From: Citrobacter sp. Awk 4
Lineage (GTDB): Bacteria; Pseudomonadota; Gammaproteobacteria; Enterobacterales; Enterobacteriaceae
Reading direction: 5' to 3'
Assembly (NCBI RefSeq): GCF_028069725.1
Contig: NZ_JANEWG010000001.1
Span: forward strand, 1 to 64,000
Length of the DNA: 64,000 bases
Each line of letters begins with the position of its first letter. The stretch's first letter is position 1. The notes beneath the pieces were generated by a model that saw nothing but the letters and a program-made list of their open reading frames with translations, was not told the DNA's origin and did not search any database. Positions 38,036 through 47,599 of the stretch are shown one piece after another. Made by a program: the position numbers and the translations under genes.

Positions 38036-38046
38036 ACAATTCCCGG

Positions 38047-38777
38047 TTACCGTTGTTCATCCAGTTGCAATGCCACATACAGCAACAACCGATCGTCAAA
38101 ATTCCCCAAATCCAGCCCGGTTAATTCAGAGATACGATTCAGGCGATACTCCAGTGTATTACGGTGGATAAATAACGCTTTTGACGTCGCCAGCGGTTGT
38201 ACGTTGTGACGAAACCACGCAGCAAGCGTCCGGCGCAATAGTCCGTTGTTATCCATGGCTTTTAGTCGTACTAACGGCCTTGCCAGCCGCCGCGTAAACT
38301 GTCCAGCAGCACCGGTAACATCAGATCCTGATAAAAATAACCGCGGCTTTCCGGTATCCGCTGTTTCCCCACCATCAGGGGCGTGCGGGCAGTACGATAC
38401 GAGCGGGCAATGCTGCCTGGGCCGGTAAAATAGTTGCCCAGCGCAACGCGAAAACGCAGATGCCCGTTCTCTTTCATCCGCGCGATAAGCTGTTCAACAC
38501 GTCTTCGGTGATCTTCTGCATCCCAGCGACCAAACGGATTTAGCGCCGGCTTCAACACCACCATTTCAGTGAGTGGCACAATCGCCACCAGGTTATTACG
38601 CTCAGGGGTGGTCAGCGCATTCTGTAACTGCTGTAGCTCCGCCATGGCGCTGTCGACACCAGGCTGGCCGCTATCAACTTCCACCACGGCGACCACTCGC
38701 GGTTGGTTCAAATCGATCCCCAGTCGCTGCGCCCATTCGGTCAGCGCGGGCGTATTTTCTTCCGCCTGAATCAGGTT
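38047..38777 (-). pseudogene. cdaR: Decayed sugar-diacid regulator CdaR (N-terminal deletion plus frameshift)
   Basis: In E. coli CdaR (about 385 residues) activates the garD, garPLRK and gudPXD genes for galactarate and glucarate use. Here homology starts only at about codon 148 (NLIQAEENTPALTEWAQRLGID), so the sensory domain and start are gone. A second lesion lies near 38270: after GGWQ the frame shifts, and about 16 bases expected from the E. coli sequence are missing before PLVRLKAMDNNG. The C-terminal helix-turn-helix (HRNTLEYRLNRISELTG) survives in the other frame. It could not make a working regulator. Confidence 0.9.
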
Positions 38778-38806
38778 GTTGTGGGAAACTTCACAAAACG
38801 AGGGGG

Positions 38807-38833
38807 AACCCTTTCCCCAACGGGGAAAGGGTT
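38807..38833 (-). terminator. Perfect inverted repeat after degP
   Basis: AACCCTTTCCCC (38807-38818) and GGGGAAAGGGTT (38822-38833) pair over 12 bp with a 3-base loop. It lies 10 bases beyond the degP stop on the minus strand. There is no clean T-run after it, so terminator function is likely but not certain. Confidence 0.6.
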
Positions 38834-38843
38834 TTGCGAGAGA

Positions 38844-40277
38844 TTACTGCATCAGCAGGTAGATGGAGCTATCGCCACGCTGAATGTTCAGCGCCAGCAC
38901 GGACGGTTTGCTGTCGAGGATTTTACGCAGTTCAGCGATGTTTTTAATCGCCTGCTGGTTTGCCCCAACGATCACGTCCCCTTTCTTCAGGCCAATCATG
39001 GCAGCCGGAGAATTGGCTTTGACGTTATTCACGACAACACCCTTATCCTGGCCTTTATTACTCATCTCTGCACCTTCAATACCGCTGAAGATGGTGCTGG
39101 AGTCGACCTGATTCTGGCTGCTTTGCTGCAGCTCCAGGCTTACCGTCACAGGCTTACCTTCGCGCAGCAGACCCAGACTGATTTTGCTACCGATCGGCAT
39201 TGTCCCTACCTGAGCACGCAGTGCGGCAAAGCTACTGATCGGCTTGCCATTCAGAGACGTAATGACATCACCCGCTTTAATGCCCGCTTTCGCTGCTGAA
39301 GAGTTCGGCATCACCTGGCTAACGAATGCGCCACGCTGTGCATCGACTTTCATGGCTTTCGCCAGCTCAGAGCTCAGTTCGGTTCCCAAAATCCCTAACT
39401 CGCCGCGTTTCACCTGACCGTACTCCACCATTTGGGCCGTCAGGTTTTTCACCATGTTGCTTGGGATGGCAAAACCGATACCGATATTGCCGCCGTCTGG
39501 TGCAAGAATGGCGGTGTTAATACCGATCAGTTCACCGTTCAGGTTCACCAGCGCCCCACCGGAGTTACCCCGGTTGATGGCAGCGTCGGTCTGGATAAAG
39601 TTTTCATAGTTCTCTGCGTTCAGGCCGCTACGACCCAGCGCAGAAACGATACCGGAGGTCACCGTCTCGCCCAGACCGAACGGGTTACCGATGGCAACGG
39701 TATAATCGCCGACGCGCAGCGCGTCAGAGTCCGCCAGCTTAATCGCCGTCAGATTTTTCGGATCCTGAATCTGGATCAGCGCGATATCGGAGCGCGGATC
39801 TTTACCGACGACCTTCGCATCGAATTTACGACCATCGCTCAGTTGTACTTTGATGACGCTGGCATTGTCGACCACGTGGTTATTGGTCACAACATAACCT
39901 TTTGCAGCGTCAATGATGACACCGGAACCCAGCGCCATGAATTTTTGTTGCTGGCCGCCGCCGTTACCGCCGCCCTGCGCCCCGCCCTGACAGAAAGGCG
40001 AGCTCTGGAATGGAGAACCATCCTGGCAGAATGGAGAATCTTCACCGAAAAACTGCTGGAAGTTACGCGGCATACGCGGCGTATTCACTGCCGTGCTGCC
40101 TTCCACGTTAATACTCACCACCGATGGCATCACTTTTTCGAGCATCGGCGCCAGACTTGGCATCTGCTGGGCTGTTGTTGCTGAAGACGCCGTCTCAGCC
40201 GCCGTTGCAGACAGGGGGGACAACGCCAAACCTAAACTCAGAGCCAGTGCACTCATTGCTAATGTGGTTTTTTTCAT
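38844..40277 (-). CDS. degP: Periplasmic serine endoprotease/chaperone DegP (HtrA)
   Basis: Degrades or refolds damaged envelope proteins, assembling into cages on substrate. The signal peptide is cut after SATA (about 26). The catalytic triad in precursor numbering is H134 (TNNHVVDN), D164 (RSDIALI) and S239 (NRGNSGGAL). The LA loop has a Cys pair (84 and 96) followed by a Gly/Gln-rich run. Two PDZ domains follow (about 285-390 and 395-477). The length is 477 residues against 474 in E. coli. A sigma-E promoter lies upstream. Confidence 0.97.
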   Translation of the reverse strand: MKKTTLAMSALALSLGLALSPLSATAAETASSATTAQQMPSLAPMLEKVMPSVVSINVEGSTAVNTPRMPRNFQQFFGEDSPFCQDGSPFQSSPFCQGGAQGGGNGGGQQQKFMALGSGVIIDAAKGYVVTNNHVVDNASVIKVQLSDGRKFDAKVVGKDPRSDIALIQIQDPKNLTAIKLADSDALRVGDYTVAIGNPFGLGETVTSGIVSALGRSGLNAENYENFIQTDAAINRGNSGGALVNLNGELIGINTAILAPDGGNIGIGFAIPSNMVKNLTAQMVEYGQVKRGELGILGTELSSELAKAMKVDAQRGAFVSQVMPNSSAAKAGIKAGDVITSLNGKPISSFAALRAQVGTMPIGSKISLGLLREGKPVTVSLELQQSSQNQVDSSTIFSGIEGAEMSNKGQDKGVVVNNVKANSPAAMIGLKKGDVIVGANQQAIKNIAELRKILDSKPSVLALNIQRGDSSIYLLMQ

Positions 40278-40322
40278 GTGTTTCGATCTCGATTAACAGA
40301 TAACGCAAAATTGCTGTGTACA

Positions 40323-40396
40323 TCAGATTCGTTTTATAGCGCGAAGTTCCGGTATAAAGTTTCTGGAAACGGTAAATATTTATTGTTCATCTTTAC
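40323..40396 (-). promoter_or_regulatory. degP sigma-E promoter with possible CpxR site
   Basis: GGAACTT (40344-40350) and TCTGA (40323-40327) with a 16-base spacer on the minus strand match the RpoE consensus and the mapped E. coli degP promoter. Farther upstream a GTAAAG (40391-40396) could be half of a CpxR box, as in E. coli. The site is assigned by eye. Confidence 0.88.
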
Positions 40397-40409
40397 AAAA
40401 GGTTGAATA

Positions 40410-41924
40410 TTATTCAACCGCCATCAGCCGGCGATATTCATCCCAGGCATACAAGTCTGTCATCCCACTGATATAATCCTGGATCAGACGGCAGCGATAA
40501 TAATATTCCAGCGTGGCGTATTCCGGTGAATCTGAGGCTAATTTCCCGACCACCTCAACATAGGCCAGACGGTGACGCGTAGAGAGTTTCTGGAATAGCC
40601 TGGACTCTATAGGAAAGCGTTTCAGTCGTTCATTCTCAACCAGCTCAGAAAAATCTAATAGCGACATTTTTAATAGCGGCTGATAAATCTCCAGCAAACC
40701 GCTGATCACCCGATATCCTTGTAATTCCAGTTGTTCGACATCCGGGTGGCTAAACACGTGTTTTACCGCGACATTTTTATATAACTCAAGCAACTGACTG
40801 AAGCCACTGGCATCTTCCAACAATGCGTGGTTGAAATTACCCTCAAAGATTTGCGGCAAATTATCAATAAAGCGTTGGGCCGCATACGGCACCAGTTTAT
40901 TAAGTGTATTCACGCGTAAATACATAAAAAATTGGTCTTCCGTGCTGCGACTTAATGAATTGGCGCGCGATTTCTCCCAGGCATTCTCAACTACCTGTGA
41001 GAACAGTGAACCTTTTTCATGATGGCCCCAGGCCTCATAAAGATGATGATAAAGCTGCTCCACGCTAAAGATACTTTTCTCAACGGCATCCTCAAGATCG
41101 GCCACACAATATGAAATGTCGTCAGCCGCCTCCATAATCCACGCCAATGGATATCGGCTGTATGGCGCCATTTCAAGCTCTTTACGTAACCGCTCAATAT
41201 AGGATTCTTCAGAAAGATAGTAGCCCGGCTTCTTCATTAAATACGTATGCGAGGAGGGCGTTTCACCCCGCCACCAGGCGGGTCGCGTATATTTTAAAAT
41301 ACCGCCCACCTGCGCCCAGGTCAGATTCATGCGCATCAATGTATGAACCAGACGTATCCCCTGCGCATTCCCTTCAAACTGACATAAGTCCTGGCGCACT
41401 TTACGACGAAGATGATTCACTGACTCCTCACCCTCACGCAATCGCAGCGCAGCAACGACACAACGATCGTCACTGAGTGGCTGGCTTTCCGCATCTGCCG
41501 GGAACAAACGCTGGCGAAACCAGTCGTTAATCGCCGCCTCGCCAAAATGCCCAAATGGCGGATTGCCGATATCATGCATCAGGCAAGACATCTCCACGAT
41601 GCTTTCGAAAGGACCGGTCAACTCATCAAGGCCATACTTTTCTAACAGTTTCAGCTCTTTAAGGCGACTCAGTATCTCCTTAGCGATATAACGCCCAACC
41701 TGCTGCACTTCCATAGAGTGCGTCAGTCGCGTACGCACCGCCGCATTACGTTCAAGGGGGAACACTTGGGTTTTCTGTTGCAGACGGCGAATAGCAGGAG
41801 AATTGATGATCCGACCACGATCGCTCTCAAAGATCCGTAGAATTTCGTGCTCAGACTTCGTGCCTTGCGGTGAGCGATAACGACGGTGCCAGTTAATTTT
41901 ATTTCGGAAATCGATCTGTGCCAT
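40410..41924 (-). CDS. dgt: Deoxyguanosine triphosphate triphosphohydrolase
   Basis: Hydrolyses dGTP to deoxyguanosine and tripolyphosphate, shaping dNTP pools. The HD metal site shows [14 protein letters not shown] (first His about 69) and [17 protein letters not shown] (His-Asp about 117-118), with a later Asp in [17 protein letters not shown] chose ATG 41924 (504 residues, [15 protein letters not shown]), with GGGAGA just upstream; the ATG at 41954 adds unrelated residues. It is divergent from mtnN. Confidence 0.96.
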   Translation of the reverse strand: MAQIDFRNKINWHRRYRSPQGTKSEHEILRIFESDRGRIINSPAIRRLQQKTQVFPLERNAAVRTRLTHSMEVQQVGRYIAKEILSRLKELKLLEKYGLDELTGPFESIVEMSCLMHDIGNPPFGHFGEAAINDWFRQRLFPADAESQPLSDDRCVVAALRLREGEESVNHLRRKVRQDLCQFEGNAQGIRLVHTLMRMNLTWAQVGGILKYTRPAWWRGETPSSHTYLMKKPGYYLSEESYIERLRKELEMAPYSRYPLAWIMEAADDISYCVADLEDAVEKSIFSVEQLYHHLYEAWGHHEKGSLFSQVVENAWEKSRANSLSRSTEDQFFMYLRVNTLNKLVPYAAQRFIDNLPQIFEGNFNHALLEDASGFSQLLELYKNVAVKHVFSHPDVEQLELQGYRVISGLLEIYQPLLKMSLLDFSELVENERLKRFPIESRLFQKLSTRHRLAYVEVVGKLASDSPEYATLEYYYRCRLIQDYISGMTDLYAWDEYRRLMAVE

Positions 41925-42007
41925 GTTCTCTCCCGCCTGAGCAATGCGCTTCACCTTAAGCGCATGATAGACTATGCCCTCAAATCTGGCTTATCGCGAG
42001 TAAATCT

Positions 42008-42706
42008 ATGAAAATCGGCATCATTGGTGCAATGGAAGAAGAAGTTACGCTCCTGCGTGACAAAATCGAAAACCGTCAGACAATTACCCTTGGTGGTTGT
42101 GAAATTTACACCGGCCAACTGAACGGAACCGAGGTTGCGCTACTGAAATCAGGCATCGGTAAAGTCGCGGCTGCGCTGGGCGCAACCCTGCTTCTCGAGC
42201 GCTGCAAGCCGGATGTCATTGTTAACACGGGGTCTGCAGGTGGCCTGGCACCGACGCTGAAAGTCGGTGACATCGTGGTTTCTGACGAAGCACGTTATCA
42301 CGATGCCGACGTCACCGCGTTTGGTTATGAATTTGGTCAGCTTCCAGGTTGCCCGGCAGGCTTTAAAGCGAATGACAAGCTGATCGCTGCGGCTGAATCC
42401 TGCATTGCAGAACTGAACCTGAATGCGGTTCGCGGGTTAATCGTCAGTGGTGACGCCTTCATTAATGGATCCGTCGGTCTGGCGCGAATCCGCCATAACT
42501 TCCCGAACGCGATTGCCGTGGAGATGGAAGCGACCGCTATCGCGCACGTTTGTCATAACTTTAACGTGCCTTTTGTGGTGGTTCGCGCCATTTCTGACGT
42601 GGCCGATCAGCAGTCTCACCTCAGCTTTGACGAGTTTCTGGTGGTTGCCGCCAAACAGTCCAGTCTGATGGTGGAAACGCTGGTCCAGAAACTGGCACAT
42701 GGCTAA
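42008..42706 (+). CDS. mtnN: 5'-methylthioadenosine/S-adenosylhomocysteine nucleosidase
   Basis: Removes adenine from MTA, SAH and 5'-deoxyadenosine, recycling products of SAM metabolism and feeding LuxS and methionine salvage. It is a nucleoside-phosphorylase fold enzyme. Catalytic E12 (IGAMEEEV), the purine-site [13 protein letters not shown] and the acid Asp in [10 protein letters not shown] are visible. The length is 232 residues. It overlaps btuF by 8 bases, so the two are co-translated. Confidence 0.97.
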   Translation: MKIGIIGAMEEEVTLLRDKIENRQTITLGGCEIYTGQLNGTEVALLKSGIGKVAAALGATLLLERCKPDVIVNTGSAGGLAPTLKVGDIVVSDEARYHDADVTAFGYEFGQLPGCPAGFKANDKLIAAAESCIAELNLNAVRGLIVSGDAFINGSVGLARIRHNFPNAIAVEMEATAIAHVCHNFNVPFVVVRAISDVADQQSHLSFDEFLVVAAKQSSLMVETLVQKLAHG

Positions 42707-43499
42707 ATCATTAACCAGGGCGCTGGCCGCCCTGCTTTTCGCACTGCCGGTGTGGCTTTCCGCCGCGCCGCGTGTCGTATCTCTTTCCCCCGCTAACACT
42801 GAGCTCGCCTTTGCCGCAGGCATTACCCCCGTTGGCGTTAGCAGTTATTCCGACTATCCCCCACAAGCAAAAGACATCGATGAGGTATCCACCTGGCAAG
42901 GGATGAATCTGGAACGGATTGTGGCGCTAAAACCCGATCTGGTTATCGCCTGGCGTGGCGGGAACTCAGAACGGCAGGTCAATCAACTGACCTCGCTGGG
43001 CATCGACGTCATCTGGATAGATGCGGAGACCATTGAGCAGATCGCTGGCGCTTTACAGCAATTGGCGGCCTGGAGCCCCGATCCAGAAAAAGCCAAACGT
43101 GCGGCGCAAACCTTGTTGGATGAGTATGCTCAGCTAAAATCTCAGTATGCAGAGAAACCCAAAAAGCGGGTGTTTCTCCAGTTTGGCATCAATCCGCCCT
43201 TTACCAGCGGAAAAAACTCGATTCAGAACCAGGTTATTGAGCTGTGTGGCGGAGAAAATGTCTTTTCCGATAGTCGGGTTCCCTGGCCGCAGGTGAGCCG
43301 CGAACAGGTGCTGGCAAGGGATCCCCAGGCGATCGTCGTCGCAGGAGATGCAGGCGAAATTCTCAAAATCAAACAATACTGGGGAAATCAGCTAAAAATT
43401 CCGGTTATTCCACTCACCAGTGACTGGTTTGAACGCGCAAGCCCGCGTATTATCCTCGCCGCAAAACAACTCTGTAATGCGCTTTCACAAGTGAAATAG
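42699..43499 (+). CDS. btuF: Vitamin B12-binding periplasmic protein
   Basis: Carries cobalamin to the BtuCD importer, whose genes are elsewhere. The signal peptide (about 1-22, ending SAAP) is followed by a two-lobed, helix-hinged class III binding protein beginning [33 protein letters not shown] is the conserved region near residue 70-85. The length is 266 residues. It overlaps the mtnN end, and yadS follows after 37 bases. Confidence 0.96.
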   Translation: MAKSLTRALAALLFALPVWLSAAPRVVSLSPANTELAFAAGITPVGVSSYSDYPPQAKDIDEVSTWQGMNLERIVALKPDLVIAWRGGNSERQVNQLTSLGIDVIWIDAETIEQIAGALQQLAAWSPDPEKAKRAAQTLLDEYAQLKSQYAEKPKKRVFLQFGINPPFTSGKNSIQNQVIELCGGENVFSDSRVPWPQVSREQVLARDPQAIVVAGDAGEILKIKQYWGNQLKIPVIPLTSDWFERASPRIILAAKQLCNALSQVK

Positions 43500-43536
43500 A
43501 GCCAGGCCCCGCCAGGCTCTCAGTGGGAATTCGACG

Positions 43537-44160
43537 ATGCTCGTCTATTGGCTCGATATTGTAGGCACAGCGGTATTTGCTATCTCCGGCGTATTACTGG
43601 CCGGAAAGCTGCGCATGGACCCTTTTGGCGTTCTGGTTCTCGGCGTTGTCACGGCCGTTGGCGGGGGAACCATTCGCGATATGGCGCTGGATAACGGGCC
43701 AGTATTTTGGGTGAAAGACCCGACCGACCTGGTGGTGGCGATGATCACCAGTATGCTCACCATTGTACTGGTGCGTCAGCCCAGACGACTGCCTAAGTGG
43801 ATGCTCCCGGTGTTGGATGCCGTTGGTCTGGCGGTGTTTGTCGGTATTGGCGTGAATAAAGCCTTTATTGCGGGAAGCGGTCCACTGGTCGCCATTTGTA
43901 TGGGCGTGATTACCGGCGTCGGCGGCGGGATTATTCGCGATGTGTTAGCCCGCGAAGTCCCCATGATTTTACGTACCGAAATTTACGCAACGGCCTGTAT
44001 CATCGGCGGTATCGTGCATGCGACTGCGTATTATACGTTTGATATTCCACTGGAGACGTCCAGTATGCTGGGGATGGTCGTGACGCTCATCATTCGACTT
44101 GCCGCTATTCGTTGGCACCTGAAGCTGCCAACCTTTGCGCTGGATGATCACTCCAGATAG
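43537..44160 (+). CDS. yadS: UPF0126/TRIC-like inner-membrane protein YadS
   Basis: A 207-residue membrane protein with about seven hydrophobic segments. It contains two copies of a glycine-rich GGG-x-x-RD motif (AVGGGTIRDMALD near 45 and GVGGGIIRDVLAR near 130), the internal repeat of the UPF0126 (PF03458) family. The family has been linked to glycine transport and shares the TRIC cation-channel fold, but the role of YadS is not settled. It probably ends the mtnN-btuF-yadS transcript. Confidence 0.92.
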   Translation: MLVYWLDIVGTAVFAISGVLLAGKLRMDPFGVLVLGVVTAVGGGTIRDMALDNGPVFWVKDPTDLVVAMITSMLTIVLVRQPRRLPKWMLPVLDAVGLAVFVGIGVNKAFIAGSGPLVAICMGVITGVGGGIIRDVLAREVPMILRTEIYATACIIGGIVHATAYYTFDIPLETSSMLGMVVTLIIRLAAIRWHLKLPTFALDDHSR

Positions 44161-44161
44161 C

Positions 44162-44191
44162 AAAAAGCCGTGTCCTGGAACACGGCTTTTT
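44162..44191. terminator. Bidirectional terminator between yadS and erpA
   Basis: A 12-bp inverted repeat, AAAAAGCCGTGT (44162-44173) and ACACGGCTTTTT (44180-44191), with a 6-base loop serves the convergent ends of yadS and erpA. Confidence 0.94.
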
Positions 44192-44205
44192 CATGTTCAG
44201 TACCC

Positions 44206-44550
44206 TCAGATACTGAAGGACGAGCCACACCCGCAGGTGCTTTTTGCGTTCGGGTTGGTCACGACGAAACGAGAACCTTCCAGACCTTCGGTGTAGTCAA
44301 CGGACCCGCCCACCAGATACTGCAGGCTCATCGGGTCAACGACCAGGCCGACGCCCTGTTTTTCAATGGTCATATCGCCATCGTTCACCTGATCATCAAA
44401 GGTGAAACCATACTGGAAACCACTGCAACCACCACCGGTGATATACACACGTAATTTCAGATTCGGGTTATCTTCATCAGCGATCAGGCTTTTTACTTTA
44501 TTGGCTGCTGCTTCAGTAAATTGCAGTGGCAGCGCTACGTCATCACTCAT
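44206..44550 (-). CDS. erpA: Essential iron-sulfur cluster carrier ErpA
   Basis: A-type carrier that delivers Fe-S clusters to IspG/IspH and respiratory enzymes. The three cluster cysteines are C42 (GGGCSGFQY) and the pair in STCGCGSSF near the C terminus. I chose ATG 44550 (114 residues, [11 protein letters not shown]); the ATG at 44583 adds an 11-residue Cys-containing stretch lacking homology. GGAGC precedes the chosen start. Confidence 0.96.
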   Translation of the reverse strand: MSDDVALPLQFTEAAANKVKSLIADEDNPNLKLRVYITGGGCSGFQYGFTFDDQVNDGDMTIEKQGVGLVVDPMSLQYLVGGSVDYTEGLEGSRFVVTNPNAKSTCGCGSSFSI

Positions 44551-44605
44551 TTTTTGCTCCAAACGACATTGGCAATTGGGCAAATTCTAACCCAATACTC
44601 TCGTC

Positions 44606-44634
44606 ATTATCTAATACCCTGGTATTTCGTTCAA
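44606..44634 (-). promoter_or_regulatory. Probable erpA promoter
   Basis: A -35 TTGAAC (44629-44634) and a -10 GATAAT (44606-44611) are exactly 17 bases apart on the minus strand, about 55 bases before the erpA ATG and overlapping the clcA stop. E. coli erpA is repressed by IscR, but I could not place an IscR site confidently. Confidence 0.65.
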
Positions 44635-46052
44635 GTATTCTCGCCAGCGGTAACGCCCTGACTTTTTGCCGCCTGCTCTGCGTCCTGCTTTGCCAGTGTG
44701 CGGGCAAGGATTGTAGAGTATAGCGGCTTTCCGCCCATAAATTGCGCTAACAGTGTTGCGCCAAGACAGGTAATAATCATTGGCAAAATGAGCTGATAGT
44801 TATCGGTCATTTCCAGCACCAGCACAATTCCCGTCAACGGCGCACGCACAGATGCCGCCAGCAAGGCTCCCATTCCGGCAATCGCAAACGTCCCCGCCTC
44901 AAGATGATACTGCGGGAAAAACACCGCCGCCGCCATGCCAAACGCCGTGCCCAGTAACGTCCCCAGTGCCAGCATTGGCGCAAAAATGCCGCCAGGCGCG
45001 CCGGATGAAAAACAGAGCAGCGTGGTAATGACCCTGGCGATAAAAATAAACAGCAGGAGTCCAACGCTAAAATTACCGGCGGCGGCAATGGGGATCAGGT
45101 TAAATCCTCCGCCAGCCGCCTCCGGTTTAATCAGCCCGAGAATGCCGCACAGCCCGCCGATAGCGCCGCCCATCAATACCCATTTTTTGATATTGCCGCC
45201 ATGAAACCGTTGGAACATATCCTGGGTACGCAGCACCATCGTATTGAAGACAGGCCCCACGCAGCCAAAAACCATTCCGAGGATCAAATAGAGCCAGAGG
45301 GTGTTAACCGGCGCATTCGACAGTTTCCCCACCTCAATGATCGGCGCTTCACCGTTGAAGATGCGAAACACGATGCTGGACATGATAACCCCAGTAAACA
45401 CCGCCTTGATCGAAATAAGGTTGTAACGAAACTGCGGACGCATCTCTTCAATAATGAATAAAATGCCCGCCAACGGTGCGTTAAAAGCGGCAGAAAGCCC
45501 CGCAGCCGCACCGGTTGCCAGCAACGTATGGCGCGCTTCGGCGCTGCGCATACGAAATACGTCCAGCACCATGCGACCTATATTGCCGCCTATCTGCACC
45601 GTAGGTCCTTCGCGCCCGAGTACCATTCCTGCGCCGAGCGTTCCCATTCCTCCCACAAACTTAACGGGCAGTACGCGCCACCAGCGCACGGGACGCAACT
45701 CTTCCAGAGCGCCTTCAATTTCCGGGATACCCGAACCACCGGCCTCCGGCGCAAATTTACGCACCAGAAAATAACCGACCATCGCAAGCCCGGCAGAGAG
45801 AATAAAGGCCAGCGGCCAGACCAATAACGCATGGTCTGCGACATGGGCCAATGTACCGAGACGCTGGTTCTGGACCCAGGTCACCGCTTTTTCGAATGCC
45901 ACGCCAGCCAACCCGGTCGCTGTGCCGACAACGGCTGCCATCAACAAAATCGCCAGCGGCGTTTTATCGCGCTCAACGAGTCTGCGGATCAGATCCCTGC
46001 GCCGTAAACGTACAATTTGCTGTGCCTGAAAAGAGGGAGAGTCTGTTTTCAT
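44631..46052 (-). CDS. clcA: H+/Cl- exchange transporter ClcA
   Basis: Dimeric CLC antiporter of the inner membrane that supports extreme acid resistance by exchanging two Cl- for one H+. Selectivity S107 is in [10 protein letters not shown]. The external gating glutamate E148 is in [11 protein letters not shown] and the internal proton glutamate E203 in IIEEMRPQF, so the protein is an exchanger, not a channel. The Cl- coordinating Tyr is in [10 protein letters not shown] near the C terminus. The length is 473 residues. Confidence 0.97.
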   Translation of the reverse strand: MKTDSPSFQAQQIVRLRRRDLIRRLVERDKTPLAILLMAAVVGTATGLAGVAFEKAVTWVQNQRLGTLAHVADHALLVWPLAFILSAGLAMVGYFLVRKFAPEAGGSGIPEIEGALEELRPVRWWRVLPVKFVGGMGTLGAGMVLGREGPTVQIGGNIGRMVLDVFRMRSAEARHTLLATGAAAGLSAAFNAPLAGILFIIEEMRPQFRYNLISIKAVFTGVIMSSIVFRIFNGEAPIIEVGKLSNAPVNTLWLYLILGMVFGCVGPVFNTMVLRTQDMFQRFHGGNIKKWVLMGGAIGGLCGILGLIKPEAAGGGFNLIPIAAAGNFSVGLLLFIFIARVITTLLCFSSGAPGGIFAPMLALGTLLGTAFGMAAAVFFPQYHLEAGTFAIAGMGALLAASVRAPLTGIVLVLEMTDNYQLILPMIITCLGATLLAQFMGGKPLYSTILARTLAKQDAEQAAKSQGVTAGENT

Positions 46053-46203
46053 CGGATGATCATTAATTGGTAATACAAATACAGAGACGGCATTCTACTC
46101 GTCCCAATGATGAAAATCCCCTGTAAATCGTGTTGTTTCAAATGCGGATAACTTTACTTAGAATAGCGGGCATTCACTTTTTCTACGAACCAGGAACCCT
46201 TCC

Positions 46204-47484
46204 ATGAGTAAGTCTGAAAACCTCTACAGCGCAGCACGCGAGCTTATCCCCGGCGGCGTTAACTCCCCTGTTCGCGCCTTTACTGGCGTGGGGGGCACTC
46301 CGCTGTTTATCGAAAAAGCAGACGGCGCGTATCTGTATGATGTCGATGGCAAAGCCTACATCGATTATGTCGGTTCCTGGGGACCGATGGTGCTGGGTCA
46401 CAATCATCCGGCGATCCGTAACGCGGTGATTGAAGCTGCCGAACGGGGTCTGAGTTTCGGCGCCCCTACCGAGATGGAAGTGAAAATGGCGGAACTGGTC
46501 ACCAATCTGGTGCCGACCATGGACATGGTGCGTATGGTGAACTCAGGTACCGAAGCTACCATGAGCGCCATTCGCCTGGCGCGCGGCTTTACGGGTCGCG
46601 ACAAGATCATCAAATTTGAAGGTTGCTATCACGGTCACGCCGACTGCCTGCTGGTCAAAGCCGGTTCCGGCGCACTGACGCTGGGCCAGCCAAACTCTCC
46701 GGGCGTACCGGCGGATTTCGCTAAACATACGCTGACCTGTACTTACAACGATCTGGACTCTGTTCGCGCAGCGTTCGAGCAGTATCCGCAGGAAATTGCC
46801 TGCATCATCGTTGAGCCCGTTGCAGGTAACATGAACTGCATCCCGCCGCTGCCGGAATTCCTGCCTGGCCTGCGCGCATTGTGTGACGAGTTCGGCGCAC
46901 TGCTGATTATCGACGAAGTGATGACCGGTTTCCGCGTCGCGCTGGCAGGCGCACAGGATTACTACGGCGTGACGCCGGATCTGACGTGTCTGGGCAAAAT
47001 CATCGGCGGCGGTATGCCTGTCGGCGCTTTCGGTGGTCGCCGCGACGTGATGGATGCGCTGGCTCCGACCGGTCCGGTTTACCAGGCGGGAACGCTTTCC
47101 GGTAACCCTATCGCGATGGCAGCCGGTTTTGCCTGTCTGACCGAAGTCGCCCAACCGGGGATCCATGAAACGCTGGATGAGCTGACCACGCGTCTGTCTG
47201 AAGGTCTACTGGATGCGGCGCAAGAGGCGGGAATTCCGCTGGTGATGAACCATGTTGGCGGCATGTTCGGGATATTCTTCACCGATGCCGAGTCCGTGAC
47301 CTGCTACCAGGATGTGATGGCCTGTGATGTGGAACGCTTTAAGCGTTTCTTCCATCTGATGCTGGATGAAGGCGTTTATCTGGCGCCGTCAGCCTTTGAA
47401 GCGGGCTTTATGTCAGTCGCGCACAGCATGGACGATATCAATAACACCATCGACGCCGCGCGTCGGGTGTTCGCGAAGCTGTAA
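46204..47484 (+). CDS. hemL: Glutamate-1-semialdehyde 2,1-aminomutase
   Basis: Makes 5-aminolevulinate for heme, siroheme and B12 synthesis by the C5 pathway. It is a class III PLP aminotransferase fold; the PLP lysine is K265 in [18 protein letters not shown], and [16 protein letters not shown] is the phosphate-binding region. The length of 426 residues equals E. coli. It is divergent from clcA across 151 bases, where I see only a weak -10 (TAGAAT, 46159-46164). A BIME lies between it and convergent fhuB. Confidence 0.97.
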   Translation: MSKSENLYSAARELIPGGVNSPVRAFTGVGGTPLFIEKADGAYLYDVDGKAYIDYVGSWGPMVLGHNHPAIRNAVIEAAERGLSFGAPTEMEVKMAELVTNLVPTMDMVRMVNSGTEATMSAIRLARGFTGRDKIIKFEGCYHGHADCLLVKAGSGALTLGQPNSPGVPADFAKHTLTCTYNDLDSVRAAFEQYPQEIACIIVEPVAGNMNCIPPLPEFLPGLRALCDEFGALLIIDEVMTGFRVALAGAQDYYGVTPDLTCLGKIIGGGMPVGAFGGRRDVMDALAPTGPVYQAGTLSGNPIAMAAGFACLTEVAQPGIHETLDELTTRLSEGLLDAAQEAGIPLVMNHVGGMFGIFFTDAESVTCYQDVMACDVERFKRFFHLMLDEGVYLAPSAFEAGFMSVAHSMDDINNTIDAARRVFAKL

Positions 47485-47500
47485 CAACGCGTGAAGAACT

Positions 47501-47571
47501 GCAGGCCTGATAAGCGCCTGCGCTATCAGGCAATACAATGCCGGGTGGCGCAGACGCCTTACCCGGCCTAC
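47501..47571. repeat. BIME between hemL and fhuB
   Basis: Two REP units, 47501-47532 (GCAGGCCTGATAAGCG ... TATCAGGCA) and 47539-47571 (TGCCGGGTGGCG ... CCCGGCCTAC), lie between the convergent ends of hemL and fhuB. Confidence 0.88.
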
Positions 47572-47599
47572 CAATACACCATTTAAGCGCGTGGTATTA

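Noticed and set aside
38271-38711. A 146-residue frame that could be called a short hypothetical protein
   Set aside because: Its sequence is the central part of CdaR, continues open upstream of the Met, and ends in a frameshift, so it is a pseudogene fragment, not a new gene.
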